Shown here in pieces: positions 8,902-16,840 of a stretch of DNA of 64,000 bases. The stretch spans positions 2,625,501 through 2,689,500 of the forward strand of contig NZ_JAMZEB010000002.1 of assembly GCF_024172165.1 (NCBI RefSeq). The letters run 5' to 3'. The notes under the pieces were generated by a model that was not told where the DNA came from, ran no database searches, and worked only from the letters and a program-made list of their open reading frames with translations. How positions within the stretch are numbered: the first letter of the stretch is position 1; each line of letters opens with the position of its first letter. This stretch comes from Nonomuraea thailandensis. GTDB lineage: Bacteria; Actinomycetota; Actinomycetes; Streptosporangiales; Streptosporangiaceae. Both the position numbers and the translations under genes were made by a program.

Positions 8902-9786
8902 GTGCGCATCGCACTCGCTGGGCTCGCCACCAGCCACCCCTACACCGACGCCCGCACCCTGTCCCGCCACGCGGAGCTCGTGGTGTGGGAGCAGGATCCC
9001 GAGCGGCTCGGCCGGTTCACCGCCGAGCACCCGCAGGCGAAGGTGGCGGGCAGCCTGGCGGAGGCGCTGGCGGGCCGGCCCGACGGGGTGGTGCTGACCG
9101 TGCCCAACCCGCAGGTCCCTCAGGCGCTGGCCGAGGTGCTGGAGACCGGGTTGCCCTGCTTCGTGAACAAGCCCGCCGCCGCCAGCCGGGCGCAGCTGGA
9201 GCAGCTCGACCGGCTGCCGATCCACGACCGCGTGCTGTCCGGCTCCGTGCTGCGGTTCGCCCCTGCCTTCGCTGGGGTGCGGGTCGATCGTGACCGGGTG
9301 CTGGCGGTGCGGGCGACCGTACGGCACGACGTCGGCCTGTGGGCGACCGGCTACAACGCCTGGCAGGACACGCCGGGAGAGGGCGGCGGCACGATGGTCA
9401 CCATGGGCATCCACGGGGTGGAGCTGCTGGTGGCGCTGCTCGGGCCCGAGGTGCGGCTGGCAGGCGCGGCGGGGGCGAGGCGGCACTACGCGACGCTCCG
9501 CTCGGAGGACACCGGGGTGATGGCGCTGCGCTGGGACGACGGCATCACCGGCACCGTCGAGATCCTCGGCGTGTCCGAGACGGAGTCCTACAGCGTCACG
9601 CTGCACACGCGTGACGGCAGCGAGACGATCGTGATCGAGGGCGGGGACGACGTGGTCCGCGGGCTCGGGTACGAGGGGACGGTCGAGGCGTTCCTGGCGA
9701 TGGTGAACGGCGCGCCCAGCCCCGTGCCGTGGGCGGAGACCAGGGCCGTTCTCGACGTGCTGGTCCGCGCGCGCGAGGACTTCTGA
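8902..9786 (+). CDS. Gfo/Idh/MocA-family NAD(P)-dependent oxidoreductase
   Basis: A 294-residue member of the glucose-fructose oxidoreductase/inositol dehydrogenase family, which oxidises or reduces sugars and cyclitols. The N-terminal VRIALAGLATSHPY is a Rossmann start with a GLATSH variant of the usual GxGxxG. CFVNKPAAAS corresponds to the EKP motif with E replaced by N. GGGTMVTMGIHGVELL is the C-domain GG..D/G..H motif. The GTG at 8902 is preferred over the ATG at 8887 because GGAAGG lies seven bases before it. It is somewhat short for the family (330-350). It is the first gene of the proposed catabolic locus but has no copy of the locus palindrome upstream. Confidence 0.8.
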   Translation: MRIALAGLATSHPYTDARTLSRHAELVVWEQDPERLGRFTAEHPQAKVAGSLAEALAGRPDGVVLTVPNPQVPQALAEVLETGLPCFVNKPAAASRAQLEQLDRLPIHDRVLSGSVLRFAPAFAGVRVDRDRVLAVRATVRHDVGLWATGYNAWQDTPGEGGGTMVTMGIHGVELLVALLGPEVRLAGAAGARRHYATLRSEDTGVMALRWDDGITGTVEILGVSETESYSVTLHTRDGSETIVIEGGDDVVRGLGYEGTVEAFLAMVNGAPSPVPWAETRAVLDVLVRAREDF

Positions 9787-9859
9787 ACGACTGAGGCCTG
9801 ACGCCTGGGCGCGTGCTCCCGAGTAAGCGGCGTCCAGCGTCCAGCCATGCCCCCAGCCG

Positions 9860-9889
9860 TTGACAGCCGGAGCCCCGCCCAGTTACGGT
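9860..9889 (+). promoter_or_regulatory. Predicted promoter for the epimerase/DapA genes
   Basis: TTGACA at 9860-9865 and TACGGT at 9884-9889 are separated by 18 bases, close to the actinomycete housekeeping consensus. The -10 element lies inside the palindrome at 9883-9900, so a bound protein would block RNA polymerase. Confidence 0.5.
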
Positions 9890-9900
9890 CTGGACCGTAA
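9883..9900. promoter_or_regulatory. Operator palindrome, site 1 (best match)
   Basis: TTACGGTC-TG-GACCGTAA has perfect 8-bp arms around a 2-bp centre, overlapping the -10 element and ending 21 bases before the GTG at 9922. Four related copies occur at 13306, 14631, 20619 and 22110, all in intergenic or gene-start positions of this locus. The likely ligand is the regulator encoded at 12080-13285. Confidence 0.7.
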
Positions 9901-9921
9901 ATCATGGACGGAGGAGACCGC

Positions 9922-10932
9922 GTGCGGACGACAGCGGAACTCGAGGAGCGGCTCGCGCGGCCGAGCCCCGGGCTCGTCGACGATCTGGGCAAGCTCGACG
10001 GCGACATCATGATCCTGGGCGCGGGCGGCAAGCTCGGCCCGAGCCTCGTGCGCCTGGCACTGAAGGCCACCGGCGGCGACAGGCGGATCATCGCGGTGTC
10101 CCGCTTCTCCGAGCCGGGCCTGGCCCGGGCGCTCCAGGACGAGGGCGCCACGGTGGTCGCGGCCGACGCCGCCGACGAGCGGGCCCTGCACGAGCTGCCG
10201 GACGCGGCGAACGTGGTGTTCCTGGTCGGAGCCAAGTTCGGCACGAGCAGCGGGCAGGAGCACGCCGCCTGGTTCACCAACACCTACCTGCCGGGCCGCG
10301 TCGCCGACCGGTTCGCGGGGAGCAGGATCGCCGCGCTGTCCACCGGGAACGTCTATCCCCTCGTTCCCGTCACCGGCGGCGGCAGCACCGAGGGCTCGCC
10401 CACCGGGCCCGTCGGCGACTACGCGATGAGCTGCCTGGGCAGGGAGCGCGTGCTGACGTACTTCGCTGAGAAGAACCGCACGCCCACGGCCCTGCTGCGG
10501 CTGAACTACGCGGTCGAGCTGCGCTACGGCGTGCTGGTCGACCTCGCCCAGAAGGTGCTCGCAGGGGAGCCCGTCGACCTGACCACGGGCCAGGTGAACG
10601 TGGTCTGGCAGGGCTACGCCAACGAGGTGGCGCTGCGGTCGCTGCTGCACGCCGGCGTGCCCCCGTTCGTGCTCAACGTCACCGGCCCCGAGCTGATCTC
10701 GGTGCGGCAGGCGGCGTCGGCGCTCGGGGAGGCGCTCGGCAAGGAGCCGGTGTTCACCGGCGAGGAGGCGCCCACGGCGCTGCTGTCGAACGCCTCCCGC
10801 TGCCACCGCCTGTTCGGCTACCCGGAGCTGACCCCCGCCGAGCTGATCGAGCACACGGCGCGCTGGGTCGCCGACGGCGGGCCGCTGCTGGGCAAACCCA
10901 CCAAGTTCGAACGCCGTGACGGGCGTTTCTGA
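9922..10932 (+). CDS. NAD-dependent epimerase/dehydratase-family protein
   Basis: A 336-residue extended short-chain dehydrogenase. DIMILGAGGKLGPSLVRLAL is the NAD-binding GxGGxxG region, and IAALSTGNVYP holds the Ser/Thr usually next to the active site. The catalytic Tyr is probably that of VGDYAMSCLGRE. At the position of the YxxxK lysine this protein has Cys, so it may be a non-redox or altered enzyme. The GTG at 9922 is preferred over the ATG at 9904 because GGAGGAG lies just upstream. It is followed by a DapA-family gene, and both are under the palindrome at 9883. Confidence 0.8.
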   Translation: MRTTAELEERLARPSPGLVDDLGKLDGDIMILGAGGKLGPSLVRLALKATGGDRRIIAVSRFSEPGLARALQDEGATVVAADAADERALHELPDAANVVFLVGAKFGTSSGQEHAAWFTNTYLPGRVADRFAGSRIAALSTGNVYPLVPVTGGGSTEGSPTGPVGDYAMSCLGRERVLTYFAEKNRTPTALLRLNYAVELRYGVLVDLAQKVLAGEPVDLTTGQVNVVWQGYANEVALRSLLHAGVPPFVLNVTGPELISVRQAASALGEALGKEPVFTGEEAPTALLSNASRCHRLFGYPELTPAELIEHTARWVADGGPLLGKPTKFERRDGRF

Positions 10933-10933
10933 C

Positions 10934-10967
10934 GCATGCGCCCGCCGCGCACACGGCAGGCGCATGC
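10934..10967. repeat. Inverted repeat in the epimerase-DapA gap
   Basis: GCATGCGCC (10934-10942) and GGCGCATGC (10959-10967) can form a 9-bp stem with a 16-base loop directly after the epimerase stop codon. There is no T-tract. It could attenuate transcription or stabilise the upstream message. Confidence 0.35.
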
Positions 10968-10996
10968 TCATCTCACACGGCGAAGGGGGACCTCAC

Positions 10997-12067
10997 GTGC
11001 TCGGCACGGCTTCAGAGGCGCAGGCTCCACAGGCACAGGAGTCCGTACGCGACCTGTTCAGGCGCGGTCTGGTGATCCCGGCGCATCCGCTGGCCCTGAC
11101 CGAGGACAGGAAGCTGGACGAGCGCCGCCAGCGCGCTCTGACGCGCTACTACGTCGAGGCAGGGGCGGGCGGGCTGGCGGTGGGCGTGCACACCACGCAG
11201 TTCGCCATCCACGGCACCGGCCTGCTCGCTCCCGTGCTCGAACTGGCCGCGGGAACGGCGAAGGAGTCCGGTCGCGAGGTGGTGCTGGTCGCCGGCGTGA
11301 CCGGGCCCACCGACCAGGCGGTCGCCGAGGCGGAGCTGGCCCGGTCGCTCGGCTACCACATGGTGCTGCTGAGCCCGTACCGGGAGTTCGACGAGGACGG
11401 GCTGATCGAGCGGGCCAGGGCCGTCGGCGAGGTGCTGCCCGTGATCGGCTTCTACCTGCAGCCCGCGGTCGGCGGGCGGCCCCTGTCGCGCGACTTCTGG
11501 ACGCGGCTGGCGGGCATCGAGTCCGTCGTGGGCGTCAAGGTCGCGCCCTTCGACCGGTACCGCACCCTCGACGTGCTGCACGGCGTCGTGCGGGCGGGCC
11601 GGGAGGGGGAGGTGGCGCTCTACACGGGCAACGACGACCACATCCTCGCCGACCTCATCACCTCGCACCGGGTGGTCGTGGACGGGCGGCAGGTGGAGGT
11701 CGAGTTCGTGGGCGGCCTGCTCGGGCAGTGGGCGGTCTGGGTGCGGCGGGCGGTGGAGCTGCTGGAGGAGGCCACGCGGGCGCGTGCGGGCGACGACGCC
11801 GCCGTACGCCGGCTGCTCGGCCTGGACGGTCACCTCACCGACGCCAACGCGGCCATCTTCGACTCGGCCAACGGCTTCCACGGCTGCATCCCGGGCATCC
11901 ACGAGGTGCTGCGCCGCCAGGGGCTGCTGGCGGGACGCTGGTGCCTGGACCCGCAGGAGGACCTGTCGCCGGGACAGCTCGCCGAGATCGACCGCGTCTG
12001 GGCCGCCTACCCGTGGCTGCGCGACGACGACTTCGTCGCGCAGGGCCTGGACCGGTGGCTGGCCTGA
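10997..12067 (+). CDS. Dihydrodipicolinate-synthase-family (DapA/NAL) aldolase or dehydratase
   Basis: A 356-residue class I aldolase-fold protein. The Schiff-base lysine is probably K181 in VVGVKVAPF and the partner tyrosine that of IGFYLQPAV. The family covers DHDPS, N-acetylneuraminate lyase and keto-deoxy-sugar aldolases or dehydratases. The divergence around the usual GTTGE motif (here VGVHTTQF) argues against true lysine-pathway DapA. It has a C-terminal extension to 356 residues (typical 290-310) rich in Trp. The GTG at 10997 follows AAGGGGGA at good spacing; upstream in-frame starts run back into the epimerase gene. It converges on the regulator gene, 12 bases apart. Confidence 0.8.
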   Translation: MLGTASEAQAPQAQESVRDLFRRGLVIPAHPLALTEDRKLDERRQRALTRYYVEAGAGGLAVGVHTTQFAIHGTGLLAPVLELAAGTAKESGREVVLVAGVTGPTDQAVAEAELARSLGYHMVLLSPYREFDEDGLIERARAVGEVLPVIGFYLQPAVGGRPLSRDFWTRLAGIESVVGVKVAPFDRYRTLDVLHGVVRAGREGEVALYTGNDDHILADLITSHRVVVDGRQVEVEFVGGLLGQWAVWVRRAVELLEEATRARAGDDAAVRRLLGLDGHLTDANAAIFDSANGFHGCIPGIHEVLRRQGLLAGRWCLDPQEDLSPGQLAEIDRVWAAYPWLRDDDFVAQGLDRWLA

Positions 12068-12079
12068 GCGGGAGGACGG

Positions 12080-13285
12080 CTACAGGGTCAGGCGGTAGAG
12101 CGTGAGCGGACGGCCGCTGGATCCGCTGGTCAGGTTGCCGGTGCGTTCGGCCAGCCCGGCCAGCTCCAGCCGGTGCAGCATGCGCCGGGCGGTGCGCTGC
12201 TGGACGGCGAGCCGCTCGGCGATCTCGCGGGTGGTCAGCGCCTCGCCGCCGGCCGCGTCGCGGGCCTCCAGCAGCTTCTCCAGGGTCGGCACCGACAGCC
12301 CCACGCGGCGCGCGAGCAGCGGCAGGTTCTGCCCGCCGGCGGGCGCGCTGATCACCGACTCCAGCACGATGTCGGTGTCGGCGCGCAGGGACAGCACGGC
12401 GGCCACGTTCCCGATGCGCCTGGCCCTGGCCAGGGCGCGGCGGGACAGGCTCTCGGCCTCGGCGGCGCTGCGCCCGAGGCCGAAACCCACCCGCGCGACG
12501 CTGCTGTGAGTGGCCAGCCGCGCCAGCATGGGCAGCCCCGTGAAGCCGCCCGTGGCCTCGTAGAGCGGCCCGCGGGTGGTCACCAGCAGGTGCTTGCCCC
12601 CGCGGAACCCGGCCAGCGTGCCGGCCAGCGCGCCGGCCTCGCGCAGCAGGCCCTCGTCGCTGTCCACCTCCACCAGGCCGAGCGCGATCTGCGCGTCCTC
12701 CTGCGCCTGCCCCTCGGCGGTGAGCAGGAGCTGCCGCAGCGCCGTGCGCACGGAGTGATCGGACGGCGCCAGCCGCAGCACCTGCATCTCGTCGCGCAAC
12801 GCCTCGTGCACGGAGCTCAGGCAGGTGATGACGGGGTGGTCGGGGGAGCGGCGGTGGAAGGCGATGATCTTCTTGGACGTCGTCTCCGGCCGGTAGCCCA
12901 GCGTGCGCAGCTCGCCGGTGGGCAGCCCGGCCTCGTCGAACGTGGCGGTGACGTCGGCGGGCGAGATGGTGTCGATCGACAGCCGGGTGATGTCCTGGCC
13001 CTCGTGCTGGAGCCGCACCAGGGCGCTCAGCAGCGTCGCGCCCGAGTAGTCGACGAACACGGCGGGCCGGGTGAGCACCTCGGCGCCGCGCGCCAGCATG
13101 TACGGCACGATCCCGGTGAACAGCCAGCCCTCGACCGAGCTCGCGTGCGCCTCGACGATGGCGGGAGCTTGCGACTCGTGGTCGTAGTCGAGCCGCAGCG
13201 CGCTGACGCCGGGCTGCTCCTCGCAGGTGGCCGCGACGTCGTCGACGAGATCGTGCGGGCCGACGACTCCGATGACGAAACCCAC
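12080..13285 (-). CDS. Transcriptional regulator with N-terminal sensor-like region and C-terminal winged helix
   Basis: 401 residues, GTG start. Residues 1-180 (GFVIGVVGPHDLVDDV, SVEGWLFTG) look like a ligand-sensing alpha/beta region of the PrpR/response-regulator type. Residues about 180-310 include VGFGLGRSAAEAESLSRRAL, similar to degenerate GGDEF/cyclase-like folds. Residues about 325-400 hold a helix-turn-helix (LTTREIAERLAVQQRTARRM) followed by a wing. Domain names are inferred from motifs only. The gene is divergent from a DegT aminotransferase gene across a 47-bp gap containing one locus palindrome, so autoregulation and control of the five-site regulon are the simplest reading. Confidence 0.7.
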   Translation of the reverse strand: MGFVIGVVGPHDLVDDVAATCEEQPGVSALRLDYDHESQAPAIVEAHASSVEGWLFTGIVPYMLARGAEVLTRPAVFVDYSGATLLSALVRLQHEGQDITRLSIDTISPADVTATFDEAGLPTGELRTLGYRPETTSKKIIAFHRRSPDHPVITCLSSVHEALRDEMQVLRLAPSDHSVRTALRQLLLTAEGQAQEDAQIALGLVEVDSDEGLLREAGALAGTLAGFRGGKHLLVTTRGPLYEATGGFTGLPMLARLATHSSVARVGFGLGRSAAEAESLSRRALARARRIGNVAAVLSLRADTDIVLESVISAPAGGQNLPLLARRVGLSVPTLEKLLEARDAAGGEALTTREIAERLAVQQRTARRMLHRLELAGLAERTGNLTSGSSGRPLTLYRLTL

Positions 13286-13305
13286 CCGCGTCTCCCTTCC
13301 CCTAC

Positions 13306-13323
13306 TTACGGTCTAGACCGAAA
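13306..13323. promoter_or_regulatory. Operator palindrome, site 2 (between regulator and DegT gene)
   Basis: TTACGGTC-TA-GACCGAAA differs from site 1's arms at one base. It is centred in the 47-bp divergent gap, 9 bases before the GTG of the aminotransferase gene and 20 bases from the regulator start, so occupancy would affect both. Confidence 0.65.
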
Positions 13324-13332
13324 GGCTATCCG

Positions 13333-14583
13333 GTGACCCTGCACTTTCCCAACATGGCCGAGCCCGAGGGCCGCACCCTCGGCGACGAGGAGGTGGCCGC
13401 GCTGGAGCGCGTCATCCGCTCCGGCATGCTCAACTCCGTGTGGGGGGCCGAGGCGCGGACGCTCGAACGCGAGGTGGCGGAGCTGTACGGCTCCCGCCAC
13501 GCGATCGCGTGCGCGTCCGGCACCGCGGCCCTCCACCTGTCGGTCGTGGCGGCGGCGCCGGACCCCGGTGACGAGATCATCACGACGCCGATCACGGACT
13601 TCGGGACCGTGGCCCCCATCTTGGCGCAGAACGCGGTTCCTGTCTTCGCCGACGTGGACCCGTCCGACGGCAACCTCGATCCGGACGCCGTCGCCGCGCT
13701 CATCGGGCCGCGCACCCGCGCCATCATGGCCGTGCACCTGTTCGGCGCGCCCGCCAGGGTCGGCGAGCTGCGCCGGCTGGCCGACAGGCACGGACTCACC
13801 CTCATCGAGGACTGCGCGCAGGCGTGGCTGACGGAGCTGCCGGGGCCGTCAGGACCACCCGCGCCGTCGGGACCACCCGCGCCGTCGGGACCATCCGCGC
13901 CGTCGGGACCATCCGCGCCGTCAGGGCCCTCAGGCGGCCGGTACGCGGGCACGGCCGGCCACGTCGGCACCCTGAGCCTGCAGCAGTGGAAGCACATCAC
14001 GTGCGGTGACGGCGGCCTGGCCATCACCGACGACGACGAGCTGGCCCGGCGCATGCGGCTGTTCGCCGACAAGGGCTGGGACCGGGCGGCGGGCCGCTCG
14101 CACGAGAGCCTGGGCCTGAACTACCGGATGACCGAGCTGCAGGCCGCGGTGGCCCGCGCCCAGCTCGCGAAGCTGCCGGGAGTCGTCGAGTCCAGGCGCC
14201 GCACGGCCGGCCTGCTCGTCGAGGCCCTGCGCGACCTCGGCGGCGATCTCGGGCTGCCGAGGCCGGACGGGCACGCGTGGTGGTTGTTCCCGCTCCTCCT
14301 GCCCCGCGGCGACGCCCCCGAGCTGGCCGCCCACCTGAACGCGGCCGGAATTCCGGCACGGGCCGGTTACCTGAAGGAACCCCTCAACCGGGCTCCGCTC
14401 TGGGACAGGCCCGTCTACGGCTCCTCCCGCTACCCCCTGGAGGGCTACCGCCCCGCCCCCTGCCCGCGGGCCGAACGGCTGGTCGCCGCCACGCTGCTCA
14501 TCATCGACTGGAACGAGCACTACACGTCGGAGCACGTCAAGGCCATCGCCGAGGCGATCGCCGGCTACCCCGGCCGGTCGTAG
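13333..14583 (+). CDS. DegT/DnrJ/EryC1/StrS-family PLP aminotransferase with a Pro-Ser-Gly repeat insertion
   Basis: A 416-residue fold-type I sugar aminotransferase. GSRHAIACASGTAALHLS is the cofactor-phosphate region, IEDCAQAW carries the Asp that contacts the PLP ring, and K220 in QQWKHITCGDGGL is the predicted PLP lysine. These enzymes transfer amino groups to or from keto-sugars and keto-cyclitols. Between the Asp motif and the lysine there is a roughly 32-residue stretch of Gly-Pro-Ser-Gly-Pro-Pro/Ser-Ala repeats, encoded by five 18-bp units, absent from ordinary family members. Start is a GTG just after the operator. Function is inferred catabolic from the setting. Confidence 0.85.
   Translation: MTLHFPNMAEPEGRTLGDEEVAALERVIRSGMLNSVWGAEARTLEREVAELYGSRHAIACASGTAALHLSVVAAAPDPGDEIITTPITDFGTVAPILAQNAVPVFADVDPSDGNLDPDAVAALIGPRTRAIMAVHLFGAPARVGELRRLADRHGLTLIEDCAQAWLTELPGPSGPPAPSGPPAPSGPSAPSGPSAPSGPSGGRYAGTAGHVGTLSLQQWKHITCGDGGLAITDDDELARRMRLFADKGWDRAAGRSHESLGLNYRMTELQAAVARAQLAKLPGVVESRRRTAGLLVEALRDLGGDLGLPRPDGHAWWLFPLLLPRGDAPELAAHLNAAGIPARAGYLKEPLNRAPLWDRPVYGSSRYPLEGYRPAPCPRAERLVAATLLIIDWNEHYTSEHVKAIAEAIAGYPGRS
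13845..13934 (+). repeat. Five tandem 18-bp units encoding A/G-P-S-G-P-P/S repeats inside the aminotransferase gene
   Basis: Units of GCCGTCGGGACCACCCGC type start at 13845, 13863, 13881, 13899 and 13917, in frame, each encoding six residues rich in Pro, Ser and Gly. Small third-position and A/T changes separate the copies. The array is flanked by normal family sequence on both sides. Confidence 0.9.
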
Positions 14584-14603
14584 TCACGTTCATGTATCAG
14601 GCA

Positions 14604-14632
14604 TTGACCGGACCATCCCCGGTCACTAGGTT
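14604..14632 (+). promoter_or_regulatory. Predicted promoter of the ABC importer genes
   Basis: TTGACC (14604-14609) and TAGGTT (14627-14632) are 17 bases apart. The spacer holds the inverted repeat TGACCGG/CCGGTCA (14605-14611 and 14619-14625). An operator palindrome starts at the -10 element. Confidence 0.5.
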
Positions 14633-14648
14633 TCGGTCAGGACCGGTA
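14631..14648. promoter_or_regulatory. Operator palindrome, site 3 (ABC importer)
   Basis: TTTCGGTC-AG-GACCGGTA matches the central CGGTC-NN-GACCG core of site 1, with changes in the outer positions. It lies immediately after the -10 element and 21 bases before the ATG of the binding-protein gene, as expected for repression. Confidence 0.6.
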
Positions 14649-14669
14649 TTCAGGAAAGGAACGCCGCCG

Positions 14670-15917
14670 ATGAGAAACATAGCGGCAGCAGGCATCGCGG
14701 TCGCCCTCAGCGTCGTGATCGGCGGGTGCGGTTCCGGCGGCTCGGGCTCGGACAAGAGCGCGGTGACTCTCTGGATGTACCCCGTCATCTCGGACCAGGC
14801 CAAGAACAAGGCCTTCTGGGACAAGGTCGAGAAGGACTTCGAGGCCAAGAACCCGGCGATCGACGTCACGATCGACCAGCAGCCCTGGGACGGCCGCCAG
14901 GAGAAGATCACCACGGCCCTGGCCTCCAGGAAGGGCTTCGACCTGGTCGTGCTCGGCCCCGACCAGATCCCCCAGTACGCCGAGCAGGGCACCCTCGAGG
15001 CCGTGGACGACGTGATCGCGGCCGACAAGAGCGGCTACCTGCCCAACGCCCTCACCGCGCTCACCGTGAACGGCAAGCTCTACGGCGTGCCCGTCTACCA
15101 GACGATCACCGCCCCCATCTACAACAAGAAGCTCTTCGCCGACGCGGGTGTCTCCAAGGCGCCCGAGACGCTGGCCGAGCTGAAGGAGGCCGCCCCCAAG
15201 CTGGCCGCCAAGAAGGTCGCGGTGCTCGACTACCCCGGCAAGCCGGAGGTCTCGCTCAACCAGAGCTTCTACCCGATCCTGTGGGCCAACGGCGGCTCGG
15301 TGTTCTCCCCCGACGGCAAGAGCGTGACCGTCAACAGCCAGGAGGGCATCGCCAGCCTGCAGCTCCTGCTCGACCTCAAGGCGCTCGGCGGCCTGCCGGA
15401 GAACACCGCCAGCAAGGGCAACGACATCGAGGGCGGCACGCTGGCCGCCGGCAAGAGCGCGATGTACCACGCGGCCACGGCGCTCAACGCCGACCAGCTC
15501 GGCGCCGCCATCGGCGCGGAGAACGTCGGCATCGGCCTGCCGCTGGAAGGCGCCAAGCGGGTCGCCTTCGGCATCCCCGGCGGCCTGGTCCTGGCCAAGC
15601 ACTCCGAGAACAAGGACGCCGCCAGGAAGTTCGCCGCCTACATCGCCTCACCCGAGGTCGCCGGGCCGCTGGCCAAGGAGTCCGGCTTCTTCTCCGCGCG
15701 TACGGACGTGACGATCCCCGGCCAGTCGGCCACGTCCAAGGAGTTCGCCAAGTCGCTGCAGTACGCCTTCCCCGGCGACACCCACCCCAAGGCCCGCCAG
15801 ATCATGGCGATGGTCGCGGCCCACGTCCAGGCGGCGCTGATCGGCAAGGAGGACGCCAAGACGGCCCTCGACGCCGCCGCCAAGGAGGGCAACGACCTGC
15901 TGGCCAGCGGTGGCTGA
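14670..15917 (+). CDS. Carbohydrate ABC transporter substrate-binding lipoprotein
   Basis: A 415-residue extracellular solute-binding protein of the MalE/UgpB type (family 1). The signal peptide ends in a lipobox with C20 (SVVIGGC). Family segments include TLWMYPVI, GFDLVVLGPDQIPQYA, NGKLYGVPVYQT and YNKKLFADAG. It anchors outside the membrane and delivers a sugar-like ligand to the two permeases downstream. The start follows GGAAAGGA at ideal spacing. A stem-loop separates it from the permease genes, a common way to make more binding protein than permease. The ligand is unknown; neighbouring enzymes suggest an amino-sugar or cyclitol derivative. Confidence 0.9.
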   Translation: MRNIAAAGIAVALSVVIGGCGSGGSGSDKSAVTLWMYPVISDQAKNKAFWDKVEKDFEAKNPAIDVTIDQQPWDGRQEKITTALASRKGFDLVVLGPDQIPQYAEQGTLEAVDDVIAADKSGYLPNALTALTVNGKLYGVPVYQTITAPIYNKKLFADAGVSKAPETLAELKEAAPKLAAKKVAVLDYPGKPEVSLNQSFYPILWANGGSVFSPDGKSVTVNSQEGIASLQLLLDLKALGGLPENTASKGNDIEGGTLAAGKSAMYHAATALNADQLGAAIGAENVGIGLPLEGAKRVAFGIPGGLVLAKHSENKDAARKFAAYIASPEVAGPLAKESGFFSARTDVTIPGQSATSKEFAKSLQYAFPGDTHPKARQIMAMVAAHVQAALIGKEDAKTALDAAAKEGNDLLASGG

Positions 15918-15926
15918 CACGAAACC

Positions 15927-15947
15927 GGGCCGCTTCGGGGGCGGCCC
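15927..15947 (+). terminator. Stem-loop between binding-protein and permease genes
   Basis: GGGCCGC (15927-15933) and GCGGCCC (15941-15947) form a perfect 7-bp stem around a 7-base loop, ten bases after the binding-protein stop. It probably acts as a partial terminator or 3' stabiliser within the operon. Confidence 0.5.
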
Positions 15948-15973
15948 GCCTGCTCGGAAGGGTGTGAGATCCG

Positions 15974-16840
15974 GTGCGTGATCGCCTGCGTGACCCGATC
16001 ACGGGGCTGCTGTTCGTGCTCCCGATGCTGGTGCTGTTCCTGATCTTCAGGATCTTCCCCACGCTCGGGGCGGCGGGCATGAGCCTGACGAACTGGAACA
16101 TCGGCGGCGAATGGGACTTCATCGGGGTCGACAACTACACCCGCCTCGTGAACGACCCGAACTTCTGGTCCAGCCTTCAGGCCACGCTGGTCTACACCCT
16201 CATCTACGTGCCACTGGTCATGGCCGTCTCGCTCGCCACCGCCCTGCTGCTCAACTCGATCGTCTTCATGCGGGGGCTGTTCCGCGGCATCCTCTTCCTG
16301 CCGTACGTGACCAGCTTCGTCTTCGCCGGCCTCATCTGGCGCTGGATCTACGAGTTCGACGGCCTGATCAACGGGCTGCTGGCCAAGCTGGACCTGGGGC
16401 CCGTCGGCTTCATGGAGCGGGCGGAGCTGGTGCTGCCCGCCCTGGCCGTCGTCTCCTGCTGGAAGGGCTTCGGCTACTCCATGCTGATCCTGCTGGCGGG
16501 GCTGAAGGCCATCCCAGGCTCCTACCTGGAGGCGGCCAAGGTCGACGGGGCCGGCCCGTGGCAGCGCTTCCGCGGCATCACCCTGCCCCTGCTGAAGCCG
16601 GCGATCTTCTTCGTGCTGGTGATCGAGACCATCTCCTCGTTCCAGGTCTTCGACACCATCTACGTGATGACCGGCGGGGGGCCGGCCAAGGCCAGCTACA
16701 CCCTCATCTACGGCATCTTCGAACGCGGCTTCAGGTTCTGGGAGTTCGGCTACGCGGCCACCTGGGGGATGGTGCTGTTCGCCATCGTCCTGGTCGTCTC
16801 GCTGATCCAGCGCCGGTTCATCGGCAAGGAGAACACATGA
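15974..16840 (+). CDS. Carbohydrate ABC transporter permease, MalF/UgpA type
   Basis: A 288-residue permease with six hydrophobic segments starting at LLFVLPMLVLFLIF. The EAA loop YLEAAKVDGAGPWQRFRGIT sits before TLPLLKPAIFF, as is standard. YVMTGGGPAKASYTLIYGIF is typical of CUT1 sugar permeases. It starts at GTG with GGAAGG about ten bases upstream. Its stop overlaps the ATG of the second permease by four bases. The pair forms the membrane channel for the upstream binding protein. No ATPase gene occurs anywhere in the locus. Confidence 0.9.
   Translation: MRDRLRDPITGLLFVLPMLVLFLIFRIFPTLGAAGMSLTNWNIGGEWDFIGVDNYTRLVNDPNFWSSLQATLVYTLIYVPLVMAVSLATALLLNSIVFMRGLFRGILFLPYVTSFVFAGLIWRWIYEFDGLINGLLAKLDLGPVGFMERAELVLPALAVVSCWKGFGYSMLILLAGLKAIPGSYLEAAKVDGAGPWQRFRGITLPLLKPAIFFVLVIETISSFQVFDTIYVMTGGGPAKASYTLIYGIFERGFRFWEFGYAATWGMVLFAIVLVVSLIQRRFIGKENT

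Noticed and set aside
13845..13934. Short tandem units considered as a CRISPR-like array
   Set aside because: Units are contiguous without spacers, are in frame with the aminotransferase and have no cas genes nearby.
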